A DNA stretch of 64,000 bases from Tachypleus tridentatus (taxonomy: Eukaryota > Arthropoda > Merostomata > Xiphosura > Limulidae), in NCBI RefSeq assembly GCF_004210375.1, contig NC_134830.1, positions 168,275,874 through 168,339,873 of the forward strand. The letters are read 5' to 3'. Made by a program: the position numbers and the translations under genes. Within the stretch, counting starts at the first letter, position 1; each line of letters begins with the position of its first letter. The notes under the pieces were generated by a model. It was given only the letters and a program-made list of their open reading frames with translations, ran no database searches and was not told the DNA's origin. Positions 13,301 through 25,300 of this stretch are shown here, piece after piece.

Positions 13301-16300
13301 TTAATATCCATACCAGCTATCTTGAGAATAGAGGAAGTTCACTTGTTCTAGGTAATACATTGTCAACTGATGTTAAAGTTCTATTAACTTTATTTGGTCT
13401 AGTTGTTAAAACATTTTAACTCTTTCAGTGCCACATTTGTAGCTGAACAACTCTTCCGGTGCCAGGTTTATTTGTAAATACAAAAGTGATATTTTCGTCA
13501 GGTATCTGAACTTGAAACACGTGATCTTTGGAAAGAGGAATACCCTTGTAGTCCTACAAAATTTCCAAACTGATACGGAAGTAATTTGGAAGGAAACATA
13601 CAGTACAGCTGTAAAAGTTAAAAAGTAGAGGTTCACCATGAATTAATTTTTAATCACATAAATAACTTTGAAAAGTTAGATTAAAAATCACATTGTTACT
13701 CTTTATTGAATGAAAAATCCATAATTACCTTGGCTGGTTTTTTGAACAGCAGGTTAAAGTTTACACCTTCTTACAGATTATTTGTTACATACTTCAGGTT
13801 CTTAATGTAGAAAGTCGAGAGAAACAGTTTGTTGACTTAAGCCCTCATCCACCTCAGGCAAAGCGTCGAGACGTGAATGGCTCCAAGAATCTTGAATTAC
13901 CTGTGAAAATTGAAAATCAGAAGCCTCAACCTTCACAACACCAAGAATTAAATGATGAACATGAAGCCAGAAGAAGTGCTGAACGTCTTGCTCCGGTATG
14001 ATTTAATTTGTCTCTAAGTATCATAGACATTCTTGATGTTATATCATGTTTCAAAAATTGCAGTTAATATGTCTTAAACAAACAATATTCTACTGCAAAT
14101 ATAAATTTTTAGAACTTTGCTTATACGTATAATAAAAAGAACTTGATAATTAACATATGCATTTTGTTAACAGTAGAATTACATATATTATGGGCCCAGC
14201 ATGGCCAGGTGGGTTAAGGCATTCAACTCATAAACCGAGGGTCGCAGGTTCGGATTCCAGTTGCACCAAACATGCTCGTCCTTTCAGCCATGGGGACATT
14301 ATAATGTGATGGTCAATCCCACTATTCATTGGTAAAAGAGTAGCCCAAGAGTTGGCAGTGGGTGGTGATGACTAGCTGACATTCCTCTAGTCTTACACTG
14401 CTAAATTAGGGACGGTTAGCGCAGATAGCCCTCGAGTAGCTTTGTGCAAAATTCAAAAATAAAGCAAACATATAGTATGTTAGAAACTACTGAACAGTGC
14501 AGAGTGCTAAGACTTTTTGTCAGTTTTCATATTTGGTGTTGAGTAAAACAAGGGGGTTAATTGCATTTTTTTCATAACAATTACAATGTGCTAATGAAGT
14601 GGCACATTGACAAATTTAAACTGTAACACTTCATACAACACGTTGAGGACTTGTATATCGTTTTTATGGTACAAATGGAACCATTTGATAGTGTAGTGCT
14701 AATATGTATAGCTTCAATGCTGGAGGGATGGTATATAGTCTTTCTTGCATAAGGGTACTTATAAATTAAGATTAAGCAATTTGGAGCTAAAGGACACAAC
14801 ATTTTGAAACATTAAATCTTACTGAGCAGAGTGTTTGGAACAGCAGTGGGCTTAAAAACAACATTCAAGCCAATTTGGAGCAACTATTTCATTTCAGATT
14901 GGGTTCTTTAGTTATGAAAAAGAATGCTGATAAAAAGACCATTATAATGAAGTTTAAATACCTTCTTGTACTGATAGCAGGAAGATAACAAACAATGATT
15001 CAAAATTTAGAGGCTCACACTACAAAAGTTGTTTCAAACTACACACTGAATTCAACAGTTCTTCTATTAGAAAGGTTATTAAAAAACTGGGTTTGCATGA
15101 AGCTTATGTGATAACATACCTCTGAACTTCATCTTTGTAGCATCAGTAGATTTTTTTAATCCTTTGGTTTGCTTGAACATGGGCTTGGAAGCTAATGGTC
15201 ATACACTGGACAGTCCATAGTAGATTTAAGAAATATTGTCTATGGCTAACTAGCTTTTTGTTTTGAAAGGGATTGCTACAGTGGAAATTACATTGCATGG
15301 GAACACTGAATATATTCATGGTTGTTCTTTTAAAGTGTATTTAACCCTCTGTGTGTATGGACATTAGAAGCAAAACATGATGGAAACCTGTATTTATGTT
15401 GATAGGTATTTGTGTGCATTCATGAAGCTAGTTGTTTATGTACATGTTTGAATGATACTATATATTTAACATATGTGTTTAATGATAGGATTTTGCTCAT
15501 GTATAGATATAAATGACGTAATAGTACGTAGGTTAATGTATTATGTGTATGTGAGTGTGTGTGTATTAACTAATTGATGAAATATGATACTACATTTTTG
15601 ACTTTTGAGATAAATCCTGCCACCTTAGGAAGGAAATCACTGAAATTCTTCATTTTTACATGAGAAATATTTTACCAAGTTGCATGAAATATGGTATAAA
15701 CTTTTTAAATTTCTAGTTTTTGCTCATAAAATACACGTATAAACTAACTTAGAATTTTTTTACTAGTTAACATTTTTTTCTTTTGTTATTTTACCAGTTG
15801 AAGCAGTCATCACTGCTGGTTATAAAACAAATGTATGAATGTGACAGAAACTTTTATAACTGAAAAAAAAGTTACAAAAAATATATTAATTCTATAAACA
15901 ACCTAAAACAGGACAACATTAAAATTTGTAAAGTAAATAGAGGCAATGCAATAGTTATAATGAACACAAATGAGTACATTAAAAAAATGAATAACATTAG
16001 ATACAAATAAATAGAAACCAATACACACAAATTCAACAAAAACACCTGAAAATCAGCTGAACAAAATGTTACTACAAATGAAAATAGAATCTCAGAAAAC
16101 CATGATTCCTACCTATGCAAGACCAACTATATGGCATCCCAAGCCTTAGAAACCCATTTGTCCACTACAACCCATAAAGTTGGCCTATGAATAATTCAAC
16201 TACAACCTTGGTAAATATATATATTGTGGGCATTTCTTAAATATGTAAAAGCCAGATCCTTTTTAAAAGACTCTTTTAACTTTAAATCTATTCTTGATCA

Positions 16301-19300
16301 ACTGAACCATAAAGCCTTCACAGAAGTCCCAACTACTAAAGCCTGTAAGTTACCTTTATAACTTTATATCTGAGACCCCAACCCATTGTTACACATCCCA
16401 AGCAACAAATTAGCAACTCTTACAGAATTCACTACCATCAAAACTAACTTCATATTTAATGATCAAAGCTACTTACAAATAAATGGCCTAAGTATGGGGA
16501 ATCCTGTGTCACCAGTTCTAGCCAATATTTTTATGACACAGATTGAATCACAAGCAATCAATTTAGCCTTACATCCATCATTATACTGGTACAGGTATGT
16601 TGATTATAAAATTACTGGGTTTATGTCTACAGAACACACACTTACTTTTTTCAGTGACATTAACTCCATACACCCTAACATTAAGTTCACCTGTGAACAT
16701 GAAAAAAAAACTAACCAAATAGTATTTCTCAATCTCAAGATCACAAGAACTGAAAAGCACAGTTCAAAACAGAAATCCACAGAAAAATCACCCATACTGG
16801 GCTATACATTTCCTATACATGAAGCAAAACAAAAATTCAACACATTAAGAAACCAAATAAACACAGCCACAAAATTATGCTCACCCGATAAAATTAACAA
16901 TGAAATCAACAAATTAAAACCACTTCATCAACATCAACAAATTTCCTTCTAAAACACACACATAACTGGACCAACAACAAATAAACAAAATACTAAATTC
17001 AAAGAAACAACAAACTATAAAACTTTACATTGATGCACACCATATATTCCTGATATTAGTAAAAAAAATAACCAACATTTAGAAGAAACTTGAAACAGAA
17101 CATAACATTCCAGTAAACACTAAATACATTTAAATATCAGATGCAAAACTGAGGTCTATACTATGTAAAAACTACACTGACAAACATAACATCAACATTA
17201 TTTATAAAATACAATGTGATAACTACCACGACTTCTTAGTCGGAGAAAAAAGCAGAAAAATGGAAGCTAGATTCAAAGAACAAAAAACAACAAAACGCAT
17301 TCACACATTTTTGAATACTGCAAATCAAATAAACACAACATAACCATAGAAAATGTCCATATACTAAGTCGGGAAACAAATATAAACAAATACGAAATCA
17401 AAGAAGCTCTAATTGTAGAACAACTAAAACCAAGATTAAACCAATATAAACGAACACCTTGATAGCTATATTGTTTAATAATCTAACATCTAATTGTTGT
17501 GCCCCCTACAATGTCATACCTGTTTACACTTTCATTCCTAAAATGTGCCCAGCAATGGTTAGTTGCAAATTCTCTTTGTTAACCTTAAGATGACCTAAGA
17601 ACGTTGTTACTTTACTTTATGTTAAATGTTTAATATTAATACCTGTTGTCTTTAGAATAAATTTTCACTTCAGATGGTTTTTTTTTGTCATCATGAATTG
17701 CTAAGCTTTGTTTTTAAATTCATAACTCATAAAATAATTCATAAAAACGTTGTTTACAGACAGAACTTCTTGGAACTCTGTAAAAGTTGGAAGTTTCTTT
17801 TTTTTTACATATTTCTCTGTGAATTACTAAATTCTTATTATATAATGACAATATTAATTTTAAAATATGTTTGAGTTATTGATTGAAATACTATTATAAT
17901 TCTATTTTTTACTTCGGTTAATTTTCATCTATGCACAATACAACTGAGAGGTGCACATTGATAGTGAGAGAGTGAGACATACATGTTATTAATTTAAAAG
18001 TAATAAGTTTTCATCTCATCTTGATTCATTCCATTTTACACACTTATAGTTTCGTAGATCTCCTATTGGTAAAATACGACGTTCTCCAAGTAGAACCTTA
18101 CACAGAAGTCTGGATTTGGACAGTAAAAATCAAACAAGTTCAGAAGAAAAGGAAAGAAAATGCAGCATTCCTGACAGACTTACCAGTGGTGTCAGTGTAT
18201 CTCTGAATGATGATAGTTCTTTTTCTCATACTGACTCTGAGCCTTGTAAGGAGAATGTGCACTTGACTGAGGGAGTTTCTAGAAAGCAAGAGGAAACACA
18301 CAAATTGTCCACAATTTGCACTATTCACAATATGCCAGGAAATCAATTCATTGACGGTCAGTTTCGTAGTACCTTTGTGGATCATCTTAATTTTCATGGT
18401 CATGATGAAATTCACAATAGTCATCATTCTCATCACCATCATCACAAAGGCTATAGTGAAGAATGCTTGTCACACCCAATGTTGGAACTTCATCCCATGG
18501 AAAACTTACTTATGGGAAGAGGTGAAAATGATCAGAAAAATGGTTCTCCTGGAGAAAATAGTGCTGCAAAAGATGATTCATCTGTTATCGCTTTTACTTC
18601 TCTATATGAAGGAGCAGATGGAACTGGTAAATTTATTATAGTTTTTATTTTGAACACACTAAACCTTGTATACAATTTAACAAACAGTTGAATACTATTA
18701 AAAAAATGTTTAAAATATCAGCTACTCTTGAGTAATTTAAAAAGAAATCATAAACCAGGCTATGGTGAAGAAGTGAAACATTTTGGTTGGTGATATAAGT
18801 TAAAGAGAAGCTGATATTCTTTCAAAACCATAGGTAAGTATCGTAGTTTCACTGTCAAATATAAAACATCCTCATCCTTACATATCATTTTGATATTTGT
18901 TTGTGGAATGTAACTTTAAGACTGTCTACCTAGAAACTTTACTTCAATATTCTTGTACATATTTTCATGAATCAAATAATTGTGTGAGGAATGTTTCCCT
19001 GAACTAATTGTGTCACAGTAGGTTGGTTCTTAAAATTATGCTAATTTTCTTCCCATTAACACGAAGGTTTCAGTGTCTTACACTCAAAATCTTAGTAAAC
19101 TGCTTTTTGTTTGTTACACCAACAGATAGAGTATAAAATATTATCCACTAACTCAAAAGTTAATAGTGTATAAGTGTTAAGTTCTTAATTTTATGGGGCA
19201 ATATTTAAAAAAAAAATCCTGAATTTCGTCTATCGTGAATTATGTGACACATTTTCTATAGATATCTTTTCATCTCTATTTTACCCCCCACCCCAGAATT

Positions 19301-22300
19301 CCTCTCACCACATCTTCCATGTCAGGATTTGTTTATAGTTCCCTTTCATGTTTAACTACATGCTACCTGTACCAATAGGAAGTCAAGATGGTCATCCATC
19401 AAATAATGTATTTTATAATGCTGGGTTCTGAACGTGATATTGTCAGTTTCACTCAGAGTGCAAGATTTGTTTCTGTATGAAAGTTAATCACTAACTTGGA
19501 TGAATTAGTAACAGCTCTTGTCACATAGTTAAAAACCCGGAACATGTTGAGAACTGGGGGAAATTGTCTATATTTTAGTGCATTATTTAAATAAATTATT
19601 ATTTAATACATCACTACCATTAGTATAAAGAAATTATAAAAATATGTAGGGTTAAATCTCCCCAACAATCAACTGCAAGAAAAAGGAATATTGTGTGAGT
19701 AATTTATCTCTTGTTCTTCATGTTGATTATTAAAAGGGTAAGTGAAATATTAAAATAGATATCTCATCAGGTTAGTTAAGGATGGATAGATAGATAGATA
19801 AATAAACAATAATAATAATATTGCAATTCATATATCTGAGCATCTCAGAGTAGCTTATGGTTGGTCAGTTTGACTGACCTAGTAATCACCAAAACATAAT
19901 CAAATTTACCTTTTCTTTCTAAAATTACTTCAAGTTGTAACTACATTTGTTTATGGGAAGTAGCTTTATACTTGTGAAAGTATACATCTATTTATAGCTA
20001 AATTAAATTGTTTTATTGCCCTTTAAACAATGTTTAACTGCTGTTCACACAATCATTAATTGTAGATCACTGGGGGAATACAAAGCACATGTTGCTATTG
20101 AATTACATTCCTCACAAGCTGCTCAGGTGTGTGTCTTGTGAAGCATTATTATATTATTATTATTTTGTCAAACCAAACTGTAACAAACCTAAAGAGATTC
20201 CTATTTTTAATTTTAGTTATTTTTACAACGAGAAATGAATAAATGTGGAAAACGAGAAATGAAGAAATTACCTTAATCTTCTTTTGTCTTGCTGTTGATG
20301 ATATGCAACTTTGTTTCATATTAATATCAGTAATGCTATAAATTTTTATTTAATTAAATGAGTAAAAAACATAGAGTTATAGCACACAAAAAACTAGACA
20401 ATTTCCCCTAACTATCACAATTTTTCTGGCTTTCTAACTATGTGATAAGAACCATTACAAAATTATTGAAGTTTGTCATTAGCTTTCCTGTGGGAACAGT
20501 GTTTGTACTAAACAGTGAAATTGACAATTCTGTCTTCAGGAAACAACATATGTTATTTGATAGGTGAAATCTAGCTTTCTGTTTGTTATAGATAATATAG
20601 AATTATACACAGGTGTAAACTATTAACAAATCCTGAAAGAGGATTGACAGGTATGGCAAGAAGAGTCTGATTTTCTATTCGATGGGTCTGTAACCAACCA
20701 AAATTAAAAGCTACACAAACTATAGTTTGTCTAAGCAACTGATGTCTTTACAGTAAATAATTTACATTGAATTTAGTCCTTATTGGAAGGGTGTTGTATA
20801 AAATAGAGAATAGGAGATGCCTAGAGAAAATACGGAAAATTGGTAAAGCGTAAACAAAAAGTAGATTCATAAAAGGTTAAATGTGACTAAAATAATGTGA
20901 CATGTACATTAAAGGATGCCTATGGTAATAGGGTTAATGGACACTGTGTTCAACAAATACTTCTCTTTAATGAGTTAGTTTTGATTTTATTTTTCTTTAA
21001 TTTTTTATTCTGGCATGTGCTGTAACATGCTACTCATCATGTTATTGGAAAAATGCTTAGGTTAGCAAACAAACACTAATTACCTTTAGGCTAGTCAGTA
21101 CTTTTGTTGTGGATCAAGAATCACTAGTTTAATTTGGAGAAATTGTTATCATTAAGGTTTATTTTTTTCTACATGTCAAAATGCAATAACAGTGATTTGT
21201 CTGTCATTTGTCAAACACCTAATATTTACTTGGTGATTTTATCACCCAATATTCTTTTAAAAATGATAAAGAACCTTGATACGATGATTCTTTAATAATT
21301 TTGTAGGAAAACTAAGTTTACTCTAAATGCTGAATAAAAATGAAAGGTTAAAGTGAAACTAGTTAAAAGTTTGAGCAAAGAACTTCATTCAATATGAAAA
21401 GTAAGATCCTTCTGGTTATTGTTTTTAAAATCTAAGTAAATAAATTGGTTGATATACATGTTTAAAGTTATTGCAGTTTATTAGAATAAACTGACACTAT
21501 TTAAAATTTATTTTCTTAGTAAAAATTTAAACCACATTATTTAATTCTATATTTTGTAATTTAATTTTTTTCAGTAGCTTTATATGTATTTGTCTCTGTA
21601 TGTAAAATAAGTGACTCACACTGTATGTTTCCCAGATTAAATTCCATATGTTTAGAATTGCTTGGCTATATTATGAATTGTTTTTCTTCTAGAACCAGTA
21701 TTGTCTGAGCATCGCTATAGCTGGCCGTTAGTCAGGCCTGGTCGTGAAGATGATACTGCACTATCTCCTTCTTTCCATTATCTCCGAAAATCAAAGTATG
21801 CAAACAGTTTACTGGTTTCTATTTTATAAAAAATATAAACTTGTAAAAACTTACTTAAAGATTTTTTTTCTTCACAGAATATTTATTGAATGTGTTTTGT
21901 ACTAAGGATAGATTTATGTAAGCTACTGTGAAATTATTGTCTTTTTTTTTTAAATCTGAAAATAATAAAATATTATTTTAAAGTTTTGGGTATTGAACTG
22001 CTGAAATGGATATTCATTTTTTTAAATATTTAGCAGCCTTCATTTGGACCCAAGTCTTCCTCCTTCACCTCCAGTGGAACAAAATATCTTTCATAAAAGG
22101 TACACAATTTAGCATAGATTTATTTTAAAAATTTTCAGTGAAACAATTAAATTTGCTTTATCAGAGCTGATTTTGTTATTTTCATAATTTGATATTGTAG
22201 TGAAATGCTGTTTGTTTTTGAAAACTTGCAGTTGAAGCCTTGTTATATATATTTAAGCATGGATATTAAATACATTACACAATTTGTATAGTTTGGTGCA

Positions 22301-25300
22301 GGATAGGATGTTTGGGTTATGTGATTGTTTTATGGTATGTTGGGTTTGCTTGCTTTATTGACAATTTGTTCTGTGAAAAAATATTTGTTTTTGTGATCAG
22401 ATATTCCTGAGTCTAATGAATAAAATTATTTGTATATTGTAACATGTTTGACTCCTACATAGATTGGTAGCAAACTTTATGTATAGGAAATCCTAAAGAC
22501 ATCACTGTACAATATTTTGGAATTCTGTGAAGGGATCAAGATGAATCCGTGATAAAGCTTATTTCTTTAATGGATAACTCATTGTATACACTAACAACTG
22601 GAATGTAGCTATATAAGCTACTTACACTTGCAAGTGAAATAATTCACTTACACTTACTTAAGAATCTAAAGTTTTTCAGAAGGTTGGGCTCGATCATTCT
22701 TGTGCTGTTAACATTATTTTTGATTCTCTATGTTTAAAATATGTAGTGTGTGTATATATACGTGTGTGTGTGTGTTTAGTAAATAGAATGGAGGTGCAAT
22801 CATTTAAAGGTTTTGTAATGTATAGTTTTCAGTGTATGGTATGTTTTTTATTTGCCAGTCCTCACAAGCGTAGTGAAGAAGCAGTAACTGTGAAGCAAGT
22901 GAATAAGAAAATTCACAGTAAGGACTTCTCTTGAGAATTTGTAAAATCACAGATTCAATGGAGAGATCTTGTACTTTGTATTGTATTTTTCCCATTTCTG
23001 TTGTTTAAAGCCAAAATTTATTTTTGTACATGTATGGTCATGGAATTAATATGAAGACCTTATAATAAGTACATATGCAAACAATGTTAATTGAGTCTCT
23101 TTCTCTCTGGTTTACAACACTAATAATACATATTTTAGTAAGTCATTTAAACTACTGTGTATTATGTATTCATTAGTATCTTCAATTTATCACTACTTGG
23201 CTTGGTGGTAATTGGTTTTAAGTACGTTTTTTCTTAGTTTAATATAAAGAGCAAAAAAAAAAGTATTACATTCTATTTTTTAAAATTTTGCATTTTTAAT
23301 ATATTGCTATCTAAACCATACCTAATTTTTTGGTTTGCTTGTAATAATATTAATAATATCTGGAAATCTGATATTTTGCTACATACTTCAAATCTGATAG
23401 TTCAAGCATCAACCCATTTGCATTGTGTAGGTCCAAGTGCAAGTGTCACAACCATTGAACATTTAATTAAACTTCTTTATTATCAATGTATATCAACAAA
23501 GTTGGCATCAAAATCTAGCCAGTAAATCAAATTTTAATATTATGTTAGTTCTAAGGTCTTAATTTCATGAGGAAAAATTAAAAAGAAGATCTCAGGCTCC
23601 CCTAGTATGAAAATTTTGACATTTGTTGTTTAGGTTTTACCTCTTTGATTTATTTGAGATCCTTCAAAGAAGTAAGGAACAGAGTTGAATGTAAATTACT
23701 CATTATAATACAGTTATTACTCAGGCAAATCATAGTTTTTATAGTCTTTAACTCCTGCTACAGGCTCAGCCAAATCATATAGTTCGTGATCCCAAGTTGA
23801 CCATCATAGTTTCCAACCTGTGACATCTAAACATAAACAAAAATAAGGGAGATACTATAAACATTCATTAGAAAGGTGTAGTACTTGAGGTGTTTCACTA
23901 GTAAAACATCCTTGATGCTATACTGTGTTGTGCATAAACTGTTGCTTAATTGACATTAATAACTTGATAATCTCAGGTAGGTAGTGTTAAAACTTTTAAA
24001 TTTAGCCATTCTTATTTCTAAATGTGTAAAACATTGAGACTGAGATCTTCTAATGGGTGTTCTCAAAGCCTACAGTGCTGATATTAACTTGTCTGTACTT
24101 TTGATCCTTGGAATAATAGTTAAAGTGGTATAAGTTGGCAAAAGACCATTGCTTACTGATCATCTTACCAGCAAATAACATGAATATGAAGTACTCCCCA
24201 AATGTCTTAGAATGTACCAGAGAGCACATAGTCCCATCTGGTTTGGGATTGAACCCAGAACCAGTAAAAAGTTTCATTTGCTTTCTTATAATTGTAAGTA
24301 GTTGGAATATAATAAGAATTTATAGAACATGTTCTTTAACACCCAGAGCATTATTGGCTCAAATGTTTTGCTAAATCGTTAAACATTCTTCAGTAAAAAT
24401 GAAAAATATGAATGCACATCTTGGATCATTTACTAAAAGAAGGAACACAATGATGCTATAAAGTTATGAGAAATAAATTTTTTTTGGTTCCTGTAAGATT
24501 TAAAACTGAAGTTTTTGTTGATTTTTTTTATAGCGTTGAAAAAGAAGATAAGAAAATTTGAAGAAACATTTGAATCAGAACACGGGTTCAGGGTAAGTAT
24601 TGTATGGATCTGTTATTATTGATTATTTTGGATTTATTGATGGTTTATAATTTATTAAATTAGAAACTTACAAAATGTATTCATTTGAATACACTGTAAC
24701 GTTTTTCCTTTGAATTAACAGTCATTTGTCTTGCAAGGGGTGTAAGAACTGAGGGTGCTATAGCACCACTAGTTTTACATATATAACAACTTAATATCAT
24801 ATACCTTTTCTGGGAGGACATGTCCTCAGAATACCCTAGATGTTTTCAGGTTTTCGATGTAAAATCTACATATGTGAGCCAACCCCACTTTACAACTTTT
24901 TCATATAACACTAATAGCATTTTAATTTTTGACTGTATAATGGTGTTTGGACATATGAAGTGAACTAAATAATAAGATTAGATACTAGATATTAATCTCC
25001 TTCAACATGTGTAAAACTGAAGTTCACATAATGTAACAGGAAGGTAAAAATTGCATTGTATGGAATCTAAAAATGAGTTAAATTTATTTTCTAGCCATCT
25101 CATGCAGAGAAGATGAATTATCCAGAGATTAAAAAGCTTCTCCAAGGGTTGAGTGAAGCCAGGAAGGACCTGAAGTGTAAGTATTGTTGACTGCAAATTA
25201 AGGATTGTTTTATTTTATAAATGATTGTGTAGGGTTGTATTTATCATACATTGCAATAATTATGTTTACTCTTGGAATCTAATATTAATTTACATTTTGG

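Larger units (their letters stand above)
12140..13326 (-). mobile_element. non-autonomous Penelope-like element with expanded internal repeat
   Basis: Read on the minus strand, 13326-13194 is a terminal block with a hairpin: arms 13194-13223 and 13297-13326 are near-perfect inverted complements. It is followed by a Penelope-type N-terminal coding remnant (about 13050-12900; LSQKIINRRNEISFIQQ-like), a tandem array at 12915-12460, a second coding remnant (12453-12190) and another terminal block at 12215-12140. That last block closely matches the 3' end of the plus-strand Penelope element at 17580-17640 (ACCTAAGAA, TTGTT, CTTTATTTT). The RT and endonuclease are absent, so the element would need proteins in trans. 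Confidence 0.7.
15890..17640 (+). mobile_element. degenerate Penelope-like retroelement
   Basis: In order: an N-terminal segment with NRGNAIVIMNTNEYIKKM (about 15935-15995), an RT core (16386-16952), and a C-terminal GIY-YIG endonuclease remnant (about 17195-17460; IIYKIQCDNYHDFLVGE then SRKMEARFKEQKTTK). This RT plus GIY-YIG order defines Penelope-like elements. Stops and frameshifts are present. The 3' part (17580-17640) is shared with the terminal block of the element at 12140-13326. Lies in a FAM13 intron on the gene's strand. Confidence 0.85.

Noticed and set aside
18140..18641. overlapping frames (18140-18445 minus, 18351-18641 plus)
   Set aside because: Shadows of FAM13 exon 8, which is open in the phase required by its neighbours.
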